NCBI GenBank assembly: GCA_017447775.1 | Contig: JAFSMU010000011.1 | Span: 62,001 to 126,000 of the forward strand | From: Clostridia bacterium | GTDB lineage: Bacteria; Bacillota; Clostridia; Oscillospirales; CAG-272 | Reading direction: 5' to 3' | Length of the DNA stretch: 64,000 nt | Part shown: piece after piece, positions 1 through 9,802 of the stretch | Position numbering within the stretch: the first letter of the stretch is position 1 | Layout of the letters: each line of letters starts with the position of its first letter | Notes under the pieces: generated by a model | The model's database searches: none | The model's input: only the letters and a program-made list of their open reading frames with translations | What the model was told of the DNA's origin: nothing | Made by a program: the position numbers and the translations under genes

Positions 1-715
1 TGTCCATATCGCGAACGATGCGCTTGCGGACTTTTGTCGGGATATCGCCGTATTTCGGGGTGTAGCTCTTTATCGTGCCGTCGTCGTTGTACTGAACGTC
101 ATAAAGGGACGGAACGTAAAATCCCTCGATCTGTGCCGCGCGGTGCAAAAACTCTTCCTTTGTCATATCGGAGTGCTTGTATTCACGGAAAAGCAGGCAC
201 AGCTCGACCACCTCGTCCTCGCCCTCGCCGATGAGCATTATATCGGCAAAATCGGCGACAGGCTCGCCGTTATACGTGCACGGCCCGCCGAAAACGACAA
301 GCGGATCGCTTTTTTTGCGCTCCGCCGCCATAAGCGGAATCCCCGCAAGGTCGAGCATATTAAGCACGTTTGTGTAGCACATTTCGTATTGGAGCGTAAA
401 GCCGACGATGTCAAAATCGGCAAGCGGGTCGCCGCTCTCCACCGCCCAAAGCGGGATATCATGCTCGCGCATTTCCTTTTCCATATCGACCCACGGCGCA
501 TACGCGCGCTCGCACCACACGCCGTCCATTTTGTTCATTATATCGTAAAGGATGCGTATGCCGAGGTTTGACATTCCTATCTCGTACGTGTCGGGAAAGC
601 AGAACGCAAAGCGGACGTCGACGTCCTTTTTGTCTTTGATTATCTGTCCCCACTCGCCGCCGACGTAACGCCCCGGCTTTTCGACCTTTTTAAGTATGCT
701 TTCGGGTATTCTCAA
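1..715 (-). CDS. B12-binding-type radical SAM protein, TIGR03960-like (N-terminal part)
   Basis: The minus strand is open from a TTG at 715 to the window edge, giving about 238 residues; the C-terminal part, including any CxxxCxxC cluster motif, lies outside. The N-terminal region reads like the uncharacterised radical SAM family TIGR03960, whose front part resembles a cobalamin-binding domain: FPDTYEIGMSNLGIRILYD, then FTLQYEMCYTNVL, then VVFGGPC and GEGEDE. The start TTG overlaps the stop of addB by two bases, so the two genes are translationally coupled. Family assignment is from remembered motifs. The reaction catalysed by this family is not known to me. Confidence 0.8.
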   Translation of the reverse strand, partial: MRIPESILKKVEKPGRYVGGEWGQIIKDKKDVDVRFAFCFPDTYEIGMSNLGIRILYDIMNKMDGVWCERAYAPWVDMEKEMREHDIPLWAVESGDPLADFDIVGFTLQYEMCYTNVLNMLDLAGIPLMAAERKKSDPLVVFGGPCTYNGEPVADFADIMLIGEGEDEVVELCLLFREYKHSDMTKEEFLHRAAQIEGFYVPSLYDVQYNDDGTIKSYTPKYGDIPTKVRKRIVRDMD

Positions 716-3700
716 TTTTCTTCATCCTCCTCGTCAGATCCGCCGATGTTCGCGCTTCGGCATATCGGCGCAAAACGGCAGTATTTGCACGGTTTTTCTT
801 CTTTTGATTCAACGGGGCGCGCGTCGGCGATCCCTTGGCAAAGCTCAGAGGTGAACTTGACGACAACGTCCTTTACCGTGCCGAGCAGTTTATCAAATGC
901 CTCGCTTGAAATGATGTGCGCCGAATCCTTGTCGTTGTCTTTCAGAAAACCGTCGATCTCTTTTTTTGAAGCCGGCAAATATCCGCCCTCAAGCGTTTCG
1001 TCAAGCGCACGGACAACGTCCATATCGCCAAGCACAACGCCGCTGCGTTCTATCTGCACCGATGCGCTCTCGCCGGGTGCGAGTTTTACCTCGGGAGGCT
1101 TTATTCCGAGATAAATAACGCCTGACGGAACAACCTCCCCACCGAAGTGCTTTTCCCCGTTCTCGCTCAGCGCAAGCAGATACAAAAGCATCTGCATATT
1201 AAGCCCAAGCTCGACTTTTGACGCGTCGAACTTTGTCGAACCCGTCTTATAGTCTGAAACGATGACGCGGTACTTGCCGTCGTCCCCGCGGTACGCGTCG
1301 ACGCGGTCGATCTTGCCGCGCACGGTGATCTTCTTGCCGTCGCTTGAAAACTTAAGCGGAGCGACGTCGCCGTTTTTGTCTATTTTCAATTCAAACGCCT
1401 CGGGGCGGAATTTGCCCTGCGAGAACTGCTTTCTCGTTTCGTCGACAAACGCGCGGGCGCTTTTGCAAAGATAGTCCGCAAGGTGAGAAAGACGCGCGGT
1501 GGCGCCGTCGCGCACGTAGATCCCGAGAAGATCATATGCGCTTTTTCTTATGACGTCGTCGATTTCTTCGTCTGTCGCGTCAGGCTTTTCAACGGTGAAT
1601 TTCACCGTGATCTCCATTATTTTGTGCATAAACGTCCCGATGTCGACCTCGTTGAACGACGCCGGTCTGTCGTCCGAGAGTTTAAGCTGTTTTTCGCAAA
1701 AATACATAAAGCGGCATTTTACGTACTGTTCAAGCTCTGACGGGCTTGTCGACACGCCGCGCCCGAACAGCGAATTTGCAAGGTCTTCGCCAAGTCTGCA
1801 CTCGCGCGATGAAAGCGGAATTTTTGAATTTTTCAGCCTGTCGGCATATTCGGGATCGTGTTCGTAGTATTCTTCAAGCGCTCGGCCGAGGTTTCCGCCT
1901 GTGTTTATCGCCGCGTCAAGCGACGCGCGCCTGCCGTATATACGCTCACTGATCGGCAGATCCTCGAATTTTTTTACCTCGATTTTCGGGAACAGCTCGC
2001 AAATCCGTTTAAGCCCCAGCGACATTTCAAGCTCGCGCCCGTCGGCGCAGCGTCGCGGGTAAGACAGCGTGAGCGTGTGCGAAGTTGAAAGCGCAGCCGT
2101 GTAGAAATGGTACATCTCCTCTGAGAGCTTGCGCCAGAGTCTTGACGATATTTCGACGCCGACGCGTGACAGCTCCTCTTTTTCGCGCTCGGAAAAGATA
2201 CCGTCGTCGCCGACGGAACGCGGGAAGCCGCCGTCGTACGCGCCGATGATATATACGTATTTTGCCTCGACACGCGCCAGGACCGCGTCGGCGATAAGCA
2301 CGCGGTCGACAGACGTCGGTATGCGGCCTATATCGCACTCGGAGAGCATCTCGCAAAGGTACACGCGGAACTGTTCCGGCGTACATTCCCTGTCGCCGAC
2401 TGCGTGAACGATACCGTCGAGCGCGTCGCACAAAGCGCGCCAAAGTTTTGACAGCGCGACGGCTGTCGCGTCGTCCCCGCGCTCACGCGAAGCTTTTGCC
2501 GACGCCGAAAGTTTTTCCGGCACGCCGAGTGACGACAAAAAGTCGAAAAGCACCGTCGCGTTGTCTTTTACCGTCGCGGCGTTTTTCGCAACGCCGAAGA
2601 ATCTTTCAAGCGGCTCGACGGTGCGGCGGCGCGCGTCGTTTATCGCGTCAAGCGCGCGTGCGTCGTCATCTGTAAAATCATACCCAAGCCCGCGCGGATT
2701 TTCAAGAAAGTCGGACAGAAGTCTTTTGCCCGACACGCGCCATTTTATAAGATAATTTTCAAGCGCAAAACTCTCCGCGGGAGACAGGTCGCAAAATTCG
2801 GTTTTGATGTATCGGATAAATTCATCCTGCGCAAAGCCGCGCTCGCGCATATTCAGCGCGCTCATAATGAATTTGATAAGCGCCATCCCCGAAACGTCGG
2901 TCTTTTCGGAAACGAAGTACGGTATTTCGTATTTGTCGAGAACGGCGTCGATTATTCCGCGGTATTCCTCGGTATCGCGCGCGACAACTGCAATGTCGCG
3001 CAGTCTTGCGCCGCGCGCAAGTGTTTTCGATATGTCTATCGCAACGGCTTCCGCCTCGGCATATGCGTCGGCGGCGGAAAAGACGCGGAGCGCGTCAGTG
3101 TTTTCATCATAGTGCGGGAAAACTTTGCCCGACGACCACATATTCGCCGACAAAAATTTCAGCGCGACGTCATCAAAGCGCAAAGCGTCGCGCAAAATCG
3201 TCGGCTCTTTTATTTTAACGCCGTTTTTTTTCGCAAGCTCGGAAAGCTTTTCATCAGTTCCGAAAAGCGTTGCAAAAGCGGGTTCGTCTTTGTCCTCGTC
3301 AGGCTCGTACGCAAGCGTTATCGCAACGCGTGGGGAGCCTGAGATCATTTTTTCAATAAGAAGATATTGCGGCGCGGTATATGACGTGAACGCGTCGATG
3401 AAGATATCGCTTTCGCTAAAAAACCGTTCAACGCCGTCCTTTTCAGCGGCGGCGACGAGCATTCCGTCGGGATCGCGCCAACGGCGCGCCACGCGGGAGT
3501 CAAATTCGGAAAATATGGCGGAAAGATCGGCCGTTTTTCTACCCGTTTTGCCCGGAATGCGGAGCGCCGCGTCGGAAAGCTGTTCCGGGGAGATCATATT
3601 TATCATCATTTCGCGGCGCGCGTCGATGAACGTTTCAACGGCGTATGTATCGGTGGGCGAAACGCCGGAGAACTCGGCAAGGCGCACCTGCATATCCTCG

Positions 3701-3975
3701 ATGACGCTTTGCATCACGACCTTCTTTTCACCCGCGCTGATGTAGTTTTCGCATATTCCGCCGAGCGAGCGGAAGATGTAGTTTGCAAGGCGGCGGAAAG
3801 TTACGACGTCGATGTTCCCCGCGTTTTCAAGCTTTGAAACGCGCCGCTCCGCCGAAACGGCGTCCCTGTCGGGCACAAGTATGAACACGTGACGCACCGC
3901 CGCCGACGCCGACGCGCGACGGAAAAGCTCGTCGCTTTTGCCCGAGCCGGAGCGCCCGTAGATCATTTCAAGCAT
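712..3975 (-). CDS. addB: ATP-dependent helicase/nuclease subunit B (AddB)
   Basis: AddB pairs with AddA to resect double-strand breaks in Firmicutes. The 1087-residue protein begins with a Walker A site (GRSGSGKS, residues 7-14) and ends with a RecB-type nuclease domain (SDYKTG). The four-cysteine iron-sulfur staple is present: one Cys in YVKCRFMYFC upstream of the nuclease, and C1063, C1066 and C1072 near the C terminus. Length is close to the usual 1,100-1,170. The start has an excellent site (AAAGGAGG) eight bases upstream. An acidic tail follows the last Cys. The addA gene, usually adjacent, is not on either side of it here. Confidence 0.93.
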   Translation of the reverse strand: MLEMIYGRSGSGKSDELFRRASASAAVRHVFILVPDRDAVSAERRVSKLENAGNIDVVTFRRLANYIFRSLGGICENYISAGEKKVVMQSVIEDMQVRLAEFSGVSPTDTYAVETFIDARREMMINMISPEQLSDAALRIPGKTGRKTADLSAIFSEFDSRVARRWRDPDGMLVAAAEKDGVERFFSESDIFIDAFTSYTAPQYLLIEKMISGSPRVAITLAYEPDEDKDEPAFATLFGTDEKLSELAKKNGVKIKEPTILRDALRFDDVALKFLSANMWSSGKVFPHYDENTDALRVFSAADAYAEAEAVAIDISKTLARGARLRDIAVVARDTEEYRGIIDAVLDKYEIPYFVSEKTDVSGMALIKFIMSALNMRERGFAQDEFIRYIKTEFCDLSPAESFALENYLIKWRVSGKRLLSDFLENPRGLGYDFTDDDARALDAINDARRRTVEPLERFFGVAKNAATVKDNATVLFDFLSSLGVPEKLSASAKASRERGDDATAVALSKLWRALCDALDGIVHAVGDRECTPEQFRVYLCEMLSECDIGRIPTSVDRVLIADAVLARVEAKYVYIIGAYDGGFPRSVGDDGIFSEREKEELSRVGVEISSRLWRKLSEEMYHFYTAALSTSHTLTLSYPRRCADGRELEMSLGLKRICELFPKIEVKKFEDLPISERIYGRRASLDAAINTGGNLGRALEEYYEHDPEYADRLKNSKIPLSSRECRLGEDLANSLFGRGVSTSPSELEQYVKCRFMYFCEKQLKLSDDRPASFNEVDIGTFMHKIMEITVKFTVEKPDATDEEIDDVIRKSAYDLLGIYVRDGATARLSHLADYLCKSARAFVDETRKQFSQGKFRPEAFELKIDKNGDVAPLKFSSDGKKITVRGKIDRVDAYRGDDGKYRVIVSDYKTGSTKFDASKVELGLNMQMLLYLLALSENGEKHFGGEVVPSGVIYLGIKPPEVKLAPGESASVQIERSGVVLGDMDVVRALDETLEGGYLPASKKEIDGFLKDNDKDSAHIISSEAFDKLLGTVKDVVVKFTSELCQGIADARPVESKEEKPCKYCRFAPICRSANIGGSDEEDEEN

Positions 3976-3993
3976 ACCGCATCCTCCTTTGCA

Positions 3994-4635
3994 TTACTCA
4001 ATGAAATAAATGTCAGCGCCGTTTTTTTCAAGCGCCTTTTTTACTGCGAAAAAATGAAAAATGCCGACCGTCATTATTTTATCGCCGCCATATCGTGCGC
4101 GGGAAAACGGAACGATCCTTATCGGCGTGCCGAGGTGTAAAAGCTCCCGTTCCGTCGCTATTCTTATGCGGGTGCGCTCGGTATATGCGAGAAAAAACAC
4201 CGCGCCGCGCACGTTTTTGACGCGCTTTTTCAAAAGCCGAAGCGTTATCGAGCCGACGAAAAGGCTCGCGCCGAAAAAAATCGCCGCCGCCGGCAAAAGC
4301 ACGGCAAGCACGCCCGCGACAAGCAATAGCGACGCGCCCGTTCTGAGAAACGATATCGCCCTTGTGATAATTTTCAAAGCGCGCGATACCGCCGCGTATT
4401 TTTTAAGGGCGGCAAGCATTTTTCCCATCATTGTGCCGCCGGATGAATTCTTTATCGTTTTGCGGACAAAATCAAAATATCCGCCCGAGCCTTCAAGCGC
4501 ACGCGCCGTATCGGACGCGCGCAAGCGGTCGTTTTTTTCGCCGTCCTTTGACGCCAGCGCGCGCCGAAGACGAGATATTTCGGCGTCCTTTTGTCTTAGT
4601 TGTTTATTTAGTTCGCGCCTGTTCGTTTTGATCAC
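3994..4635 (-). CDS. Hypothetical membrane protein with N-terminal coiled coil
   Basis: I do not recognise this family. The frame has about 213 residues: a charged N-terminal helix likely to form a coiled coil (residues 1-35), a linker, two or more hydrophobic stretches around 90-135 (LLLVAGVLAVLLPAAAIFF), then a mixed C-terminal region of about 75 residues. It sits 18 bases upstream of addB and 28 bases after queG on the same strand, so it is probably in that operon. The start is uncertain: the GTG at 4635 lies directly against a GAGGTG element, which leaves no spacing. A 293-codon open frame on the other strand is judged to be a shadow. Confidence 0.55.
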   Translation of the reverse strand: MIKTNRRELNKQLRQKDAEISRLRRALASKDGEKNDRLRASDTARALEGSGGYFDFVRKTIKNSSGGTMMGKMLAALKKYAAVSRALKIITRAISFLRTGASLLLVAGVLAVLLPAAAIFFGASLFVGSITLRLLKKRVKNVRGAVFFLAYTERTRIRIATERELLHLGTPIRIVPFSRARYGGDKIMTVGIFHFFAVKKALEKNGADIYFIE

Positions 4636-4663
4636 CTCACGGCGATTTTTGACGCGCGGCGCG

Positions 4664-5467
4664 TTATTTATTCCCGAATATGTCTATATTGCGCTCGACA
4701 GTTTTTCTGCCGCGCCACGAAAACGCGCGGGCGGAAAATTCCTCGTCCGTCATACAGTCAAGCACGTCGCGCGAGAGCGTCGGTATGCGGTCGGTGAGGA
4801 AAAACTCTATCGGTGTCTGAGAGATATTTTTATTAAGCGGGCAGGCGAGCTGGCATATATCGCATCCCCAGACGTAACCGTTTTCGCGGATGTACTCGCG
4901 CTCATCGTCCGAAAGCTCCCCCTTTTTCTGCGTAACGGCTGAGAGGCACTCGCGCCCGTTCTTCATCGGGCAGGCGCGGCGGCAAGCGCCGCAGTGCAGG
5001 CACTCGCGTATCTCCTTCGGCGCGCCGTCAAGTCCGAGCGACGATGCGGATCTATCGGTTATCACCTCGCCGATGAACACAAACGAGCCGTATTTTTCGT
5101 TTATGACGACGTAGCTGTCGCCGCGCACGCACAATCCGGCACGAAGCGCCGCCTGCGTTTCCTCGATCGGCGATTTGTCGGCAAAGCCGATGAACGTGCC
5201 GCCGAATTCCTCCTCAAGCGCCGCCGTAACGCGCAAAAAAAGCCCGTCGCAGAATGCGTGATAGTCGCGCGCTCTTGCGTAAAGGGATACGTTCCCCTCC
5301 CCGTCGATCGCGTAATACGGGATAAGGAACACCAGCGCACAGCGCGCGTTTTCGGGAGACAGACCGCGCCGCAAAAGTATGTCGGGGCGACGGATATCGT
5401 CCGATGTCAGATCAAGCGCCGCAACGTATTCGATGTTCTCGCGCAAGAAAATATCGCGTACATTCAT
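4664..5467 (-). CDS. queG: Epoxyqueuosine reductase-like iron-sulfur protein (QueG)
   Basis: QueG reduces epoxyqueuosine to queuosine in tRNA using cobalamin and two [4Fe-4S] clusters. Both ferredoxin-type clusters are visible: CLHCGACRRACP and, after WGCDICQ, LACP. The protein has 267 residues, shorter than E. coli QueG (about 380) because the C-terminal HEAT repeats are absent, as in many Firmicutes versions. The start ATG has a GGGAGGGCGG site just upstream. It heads the minus-strand run into addB. It may depend on the B12 taken up by the riboswitch operon at 21-27 kb; that link is inference. Confidence 0.82.
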   Translation of the reverse strand: MNVRDIFLRENIEYVAALDLTSDDIRRPDILLRRGLSPENARCALVFLIPYYAIDGEGNVSLYARARDYHAFCDGLFLRVTAALEEEFGGTFIGFADKSPIEETQAALRAGLCVRGDSYVVINEKYGSFVFIGEVITDRSASSLGLDGAPKEIRECLHCGACRRACPMKNGRECLSAVTQKKGELSDDEREYIRENGYVWGCDICQLACPLNKNISQTPIEFFLTDRIPTLSRDVLDCMTDEEFSARAFSWRGRKTVERNIDIFGNK

Positions 5468-5514
5468 ATTCCGCCCTCCCGATGCACAAATTGTGGCTTT
5501 GTCGAAAATTTTAC

Positions 5515-5543
5515 TTGAAAAACCACAACATATATGGTAAAAT
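5515..5543 (+). promoter_or_regulatory. Sigma-A type promoter for the topoisomerase operon
   Basis: TTGAAA at 5515-5520 and TAAAAT at 5538-5543 are separated by 17 bases, about 70 bases upstream of the topoisomerase B-subunit start. Confidence 0.7.
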
Positions 5544-5611
5544 AGATATGTATATACATTTTAACACATTTTTCGCAATAAATCAACACAATTGACGGAG
5601 TAAAATAAAAA

Positions 5612-7600
5612 ATGACGAAAAAAACTCAGACTTACGATGAATCCGTGATAACGATGCTCAAAGGCGAGGATCGCGTCAGAAAACGCCCCGCCGTTATTTT
5701 CGGTTCGGACGGGATAGAGGGATGCGAACACAGCGTTTTTGAGATAATCTCAAACGCTGTCGACGAGGCGCGCGAGGGATACGGCGACGTGATAAACGTT
5801 TCCTACGACCGCGACCGCACCGTGACCGTCGAGGACTTCGGGCGCGGCGTTCCGCTCGGCTGGAACGAAAAAGAGGGACGGTACAACTGGGAGCTTGTAT
5901 ACTGCGAGCTTTACGCCGGCGGCAAGTACAACAACAACGACGCGGGCGTTTACGAGTACGCGCTCGGTCTTAACGGTCTCGGCGCGGCGGCAACGCAGTA
6001 CTCGTCTGAGTTTATGACGGTAAAATCTTACCGCGGGGACGAAATGAGCGAGATAATGTTCAAAAAAGGCAAGCCCGACGGCGAGCTTACGAAGTATCCG
6101 CTATCGCGCCGCGAAAAGCGCACGGGTACCGTCGTTATGTGGCGTCCCGACCTTGAAGTTTTCACCGACACGGAAATACCGTTTGAGTATTTTGACACAA
6201 TGCTCGACAAGCAGGCCGTTGTCAACGCAGGGCTTCGCTTCAATCTCACATACACCGACAAGGACGGCGACGTCACCGAGAAAACGTACTATTACGAGCA
6301 CGGCATCGAGGACTATATTTCAAAGCTCGCGGGCGAATCGTCGCTCACGGAGCCGCACCTTATTAAATTTGAGGCGCGAGGCCGCGACCGCGCGGACAAG
6401 CCGGAGTACAACCTCAAGGCAGAGGCGGCGTTCTGCTTTTCAAACACGGTCAACGTCATCGAATACTACCACAATTCAAGCTTTCTCGAACACGGAGGCT
6501 CCCCCGACAAGGCGACGCGCACGGCTTTCGTTTACGCGATAGACAAATACCTGAAATCGAAGAACAAATACAACAAAAACGAGGCGAAGATATCGTTTGG
6601 CGACATTGAGGACTGCCTTGTGCTTGTGATAAACAGCTTTTCGACGCAGACGTCTTACGAAAACCAGACGAAAAAGGCGATAACAAACGAATTTATCACC
6701 GAGGCGCTGACCGATTTTCTCAAAACGCAGCTTGAAGTTTACTTCATAGAAAAGCCTGCCGAGGCTGAAAAAATAGCGTCGCAGGTGCTTGTAAACAAGC
6801 GCTCGCGCGAGAGCGCCGAAAGCACGCGCCTGAACCTGAAGAAAAAGCTTCAATCGTCGGGCGGAATTTCCGACAGAGTGGAAAAGTTCGTCACGTGCCG
6901 CTCAAAAGATCCCGAGAAGCGCGAGGTCTACATCGTCGAGGGCGACTCCGCTATGGGCTCGTGCATACAGGGGCGCAACGCCGAATTTCAGGCGATCATC
7001 CCCGTGCGCGGAAAGACGCTCAACTGCCTTAAAAACGGCTATGACCGCATATTCAAAAGCGATATTATCGTCGATCTGTTAAAGGTCATCGGGTGCGGCG
7101 CCGAGATACCGACAAAGACAAAGGGCGCGCAGAACACGTTTGATCTTTCCCAGCTGAAATGGAGCAAGATCATAATATGCACCGATGCCGACGAGGACGG
7201 CTTCCAGATACGCACGCTGCTGCTTACGCTGTTCTACCGCCTGCTGCCAACGCTCATCCGCGAGGGGAAAGTATTCATCGCGGAATCGCCGCTGTTTGAA
7301 ATAACGACGAAGGACGAAACGCTCTTCGCTTACGACGAAAACGAAAAGGCGGAGATACTCAAAAAGCTCGAGGGCAAAAAGTACACAATTCAGCGCTCGA
7401 AGGGACTTGGCGAAAACGAGCCGGAGATGATGTGGAAAACGACGATGAACCCCGCAACGAGAAGGCTTATTCAAGTTTCACCGACGGACGCGCAAAAGAC
7501 GGCGTATATCTTTGAAACGCTCCTCGGCGACGATCTTGAAGAACGCAAGGACTTTATAACAAAATACGGCAAGCTCTATCTTGCCGAGGCTGACATATAA
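5612..7600 (+). CDS. Divergent type II topoisomerase, B subunit (ParE/GyrB-like)
   Basis: This is the ATPase/TOPRIM subunit of a type II topoisomerase (662 residues). The GHKL ATPase motifs are present: N48 in ISNAVDEA and DFGRGVP at 75-81 (usually DNGRGIP). The TOPRIM site is EGDSAMGS (usually EGDSAGGS), followed by DADEDGFQIRTLLL (usually DADVDGAHIRTLLL). The catalytic acids remain, but normally invariant neighbours differ, so this is not the housekeeping GyrB. It is 12 bases upstream of the A subunit. A true GyrB is expected elsewhere in the genome. I favour a topoisomerase IV-like paralogue common in Clostridia. Confidence 0.88.
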   Translation: MTKKTQTYDESVITMLKGEDRVRKRPAVIFGSDGIEGCEHSVFEIISNAVDEAREGYGDVINVSYDRDRTVTVEDFGRGVPLGWNEKEGRYNWELVYCELYAGGKYNNNDAGVYEYALGLNGLGAAATQYSSEFMTVKSYRGDEMSEIMFKKGKPDGELTKYPLSRREKRTGTVVMWRPDLEVFTDTEIPFEYFDTMLDKQAVVNAGLRFNLTYTDKDGDVTEKTYYYEHGIEDYISKLAGESSLTEPHLIKFEARGRDRADKPEYNLKAEAAFCFSNTVNVIEYYHNSSFLEHGGSPDKATRTAFVYAIDKYLKSKNKYNKNEAKISFGDIEDCLVLVINSFSTQTSYENQTKKAITNEFITEALTDFLKTQLEVYFIEKPAEAEKIASQVLVNKRSRESAESTRLNLKKKLQSSGGISDRVEKFVTCRSKDPEKREVYIVEGDSAMGSCIQGRNAEFQAIIPVRGKTLNCLKNGYDRIFKSDIIVDLLKVIGCGAEIPTKTKGAQNTFDLSQLKWSKIIICTDADEDGFQIRTLLLTLFYRLLPTLIREGKVFIAESPLFEITTKDETLFAYDENEKAEILKKLEGKKYTIQRSKGLGENEPEMMWKTTMNPATRRLIQVSPTDAQKTAYIFETLLGDDLEERKDFITKYGKLYLAEADI

Positions 7601-7612
7601 GGAGGGCAGGAC

Positions 7613-9802
7613 ATGGCACCGAGAAAAAAGAAGACGGAAGCACCTATCGAGCTGCCACCCGCGCCCGTTACGGTACAGCCGATAACCGAAACGATAGAAA
7701 AAAACTATATGCCATACGTTATGAGCGTTATCGTTTCGCGCGCCATCCCCGAGATCGACGGATTCAAGCCCGCGCACAGGAAACTGCTTTACACAATGTA
7801 TAAAATGGGGCTGCTTACAGGCGCAAGGACGAAAAGTACCAACGTCGTCGGCGCGACGATGAAGCTCAACCCCCACGGCGACGCGGCGATATACGAAACG
7901 ATGGTAAGGCTTACGCGCGGCAACGGAGCGCTGCTTCACCCGTTTATCGACTCAAAAGGAAATTTCGGCAAGCAGTATTCGTCCGACATGGCTTATGCCG
8001 CGTCGCGTTATACCGAGGTAAAGCTCGACCCGTTCTGCGCTGAAATTTTCCGCGGCATCGACAAAAACGCCGTCGATATGCAGGATAACTACGACGCGAC
8101 CTCAATGGAGCCGGTACTGCTCCCGACGTCGTTCCCGAACATCCTCGTTTCGCCGAATATGGGCATCGCCGTCGGTATGGCGTCGAAAATATGCTCGTTC
8201 AACCTCGGAGAGATATGCGACGGCACGATAGAGCTGCTCAAAAACCCCGAGATCACGACAGACGACCTGCTTGACATCATTAAAGCGCCCGATTTTTCGG
8301 GCGGCGCGTCGGTAATATACGACCGCGCGGCGATGCTGTCGCTTTACGAAACGGGCGAGGGGCCTGTAACTCTGCGCGCCCGCTACAACTACGACAAGGC
8401 GGAAAACTGCATCGAAATAACTGAAATACCGTACTCGACGACAATCGAGATAATCCTCAAAAAAATAACCGAAATGATAAAGCTCGGTCAGCTGAAAGAA
8501 GTTACCGACGCGCGCAACGAGATCGACCTTTCCGGCTTTAAGCTGACGCTTGATCTGCGCCGCGGCACCGATCCCGACAAGCTGATGTCAAAGCTGTATA
8601 AAAAAACCGCTCTGCAAGACAATTTCTCCTGCAATTTCAACGTGCTTATCGACGGCGCACCGAAGGTCATGGGGATAAAAGAAATACTTACAGAGTGGAT
8701 AAAATTCCGCACCGAATGCGTAAAACGCGAGCTGAGCTTCGACCTTGACCGCAAGAATGAAAAGCTCCACCTGCTCCTCGGACTCGGGCAGATCCTTCTC
8801 GATATCGACAAGGCGATAAAGATAATCCGTGAAACGCAGAAAGAGTCGGAGGTCGTGCCGCGCCTTATGTCGGGATTTGGCATCGACGAGCTTCAAGCCG
8901 AGTATATCGCGGAGATAAAGCTGCGCCACCTCAACCGCGAGTATATCATCGAGCGCATATCCGAGATAGACTCGCTCCAAAAGGAAATAGCCGATCTTCG
9001 CTCCATCATATCGAGCGAGGCAAAACTGCGCCGCCTTATCGCGCAGCAGCTTACTGACATCAAGAAAAAATACGCCACGCCGCGCAGAACTCAGATCATT
9101 TACGATGATTTCACACCGGAGTACAACGAAAACGAAGTTGTTGAAAATTACAACGTAAAGCTGTTCCTCTCGCGCGAGGGATACTTCAAAAAAATCACCC
9201 TGCTCTCCCTCAAAGGCAACGACGAGCAGGCGCTCAAACCGGGCGATGAGGTAATGCAGTGCATTGACGCCGACAACACGGTTGAGATTTTGTTCGTTTC
9301 CGACGCGCAGAAGCTATACAAAATGCGCGCCGCCGATTTCGGCACGAAGAAGGCGTCGGAGCTTGGCGATTTCATTCCCGCAAAATTCGACAAAGGCGAG
9401 CGCGTGATGTGCATGATGCCGATAAAAAAATACGACGAGGACAAAAACTTCGTATTCGTTTTTGAAAACGGCAAGGGCGTTAAAATCCCCGTTTCCGCAT
9501 ATGAAACGAAGGCTGCGCGGAAGAAGCTCGTAAACGCATTTTCATCATCCTCGCCCGTCGTTGCGGTGTTTATGGAAGAAAAACCGATCGACATTCTGAT
9601 CGTAAACGACGCGGGACGCGGCATTGTGATAAGCACGAAACTGATACCGAAAAAGAGCACCCGCACGTCGAGCGGCGTGTCGCTGTTCCAGCTTAAAGCC
9701 GGGCAGAAGATCGCGTACGCAACGACTGACATTTCAGCTCACGCGGGCGCCGACAAGTGCCGCAAAATAAAGATCCCCGCGGCGGGATCGCCCGTATCAT
9801 GA
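7613..9802 (+). CDS. Divergent type II topoisomerase, A subunit (ParC/GyrA-like)
   Basis: This is the DNA breakage-reunion subunit (729 residues). The catalytic tyrosine is Y133 in AASRYTEVKL, and the N-terminal IPEIDGFKPAHRKLL and KLNPHGDAAIYETM blocks are typical. A coiled coil lies near 430-480. The C-terminal region (about 510-725) looks like a reduced beta-pinwheel and has no GyrA box (QRRGGKG), which argues against negative supercoiling and for a decatenase/topoisomerase IV role. It follows the B subunit by 12 bases with an AAGGAGGGC site, and overlaps the next gene by ATGA. Confidence 0.88.
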   Translation: MAPRKKKTEAPIELPPAPVTVQPITETIEKNYMPYVMSVIVSRAIPEIDGFKPAHRKLLYTMYKMGLLTGARTKSTNVVGATMKLNPHGDAAIYETMVRLTRGNGALLHPFIDSKGNFGKQYSSDMAYAASRYTEVKLDPFCAEIFRGIDKNAVDMQDNYDATSMEPVLLPTSFPNILVSPNMGIAVGMASKICSFNLGEICDGTIELLKNPEITTDDLLDIIKAPDFSGGASVIYDRAAMLSLYETGEGPVTLRARYNYDKAENCIEITEIPYSTTIEIILKKITEMIKLGQLKEVTDARNEIDLSGFKLTLDLRRGTDPDKLMSKLYKKTALQDNFSCNFNVLIDGAPKVMGIKEILTEWIKFRTECVKRELSFDLDRKNEKLHLLLGLGQILLDIDKAIKIIRETQKESEVVPRLMSGFGIDELQAEYIAEIKLRHLNREYIIERISEIDSLQKEIADLRSIISSEAKLRRLIAQQLTDIKKKYATPRRTQIIYDDFTPEYNENEVVENYNVKLFLSREGYFKKITLLSLKGNDEQALKPGDEVMQCIDADNTVEILFVSDAQKLYKMRAADFGTKKASELGDFIPAKFDKGERVMCMMPIKKYDEDKNFVFVFENGKGVKIPVSAYETKAARKKLVNAFSSSSPVVAVFMEEKPIDILIVNDAGRGIVISTKLIPKKSTRTSSGVSLFQLKAGQKIAYATTDISAHAGADKCRKIKIPAAGSPVS

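Noticed and set aside
4061..4942. A 293-codon open frame on the plus strand
   Set aside because: It crosses the boundary of two minus-strand genes, one of which is a clear QueG, and has no upstream ribosome site.
5468..5514. Promoter for queG on the minus strand
   Set aside because: Several AT-rich hexamers occur, but none has a -35/-10 pair at acceptable spacing.
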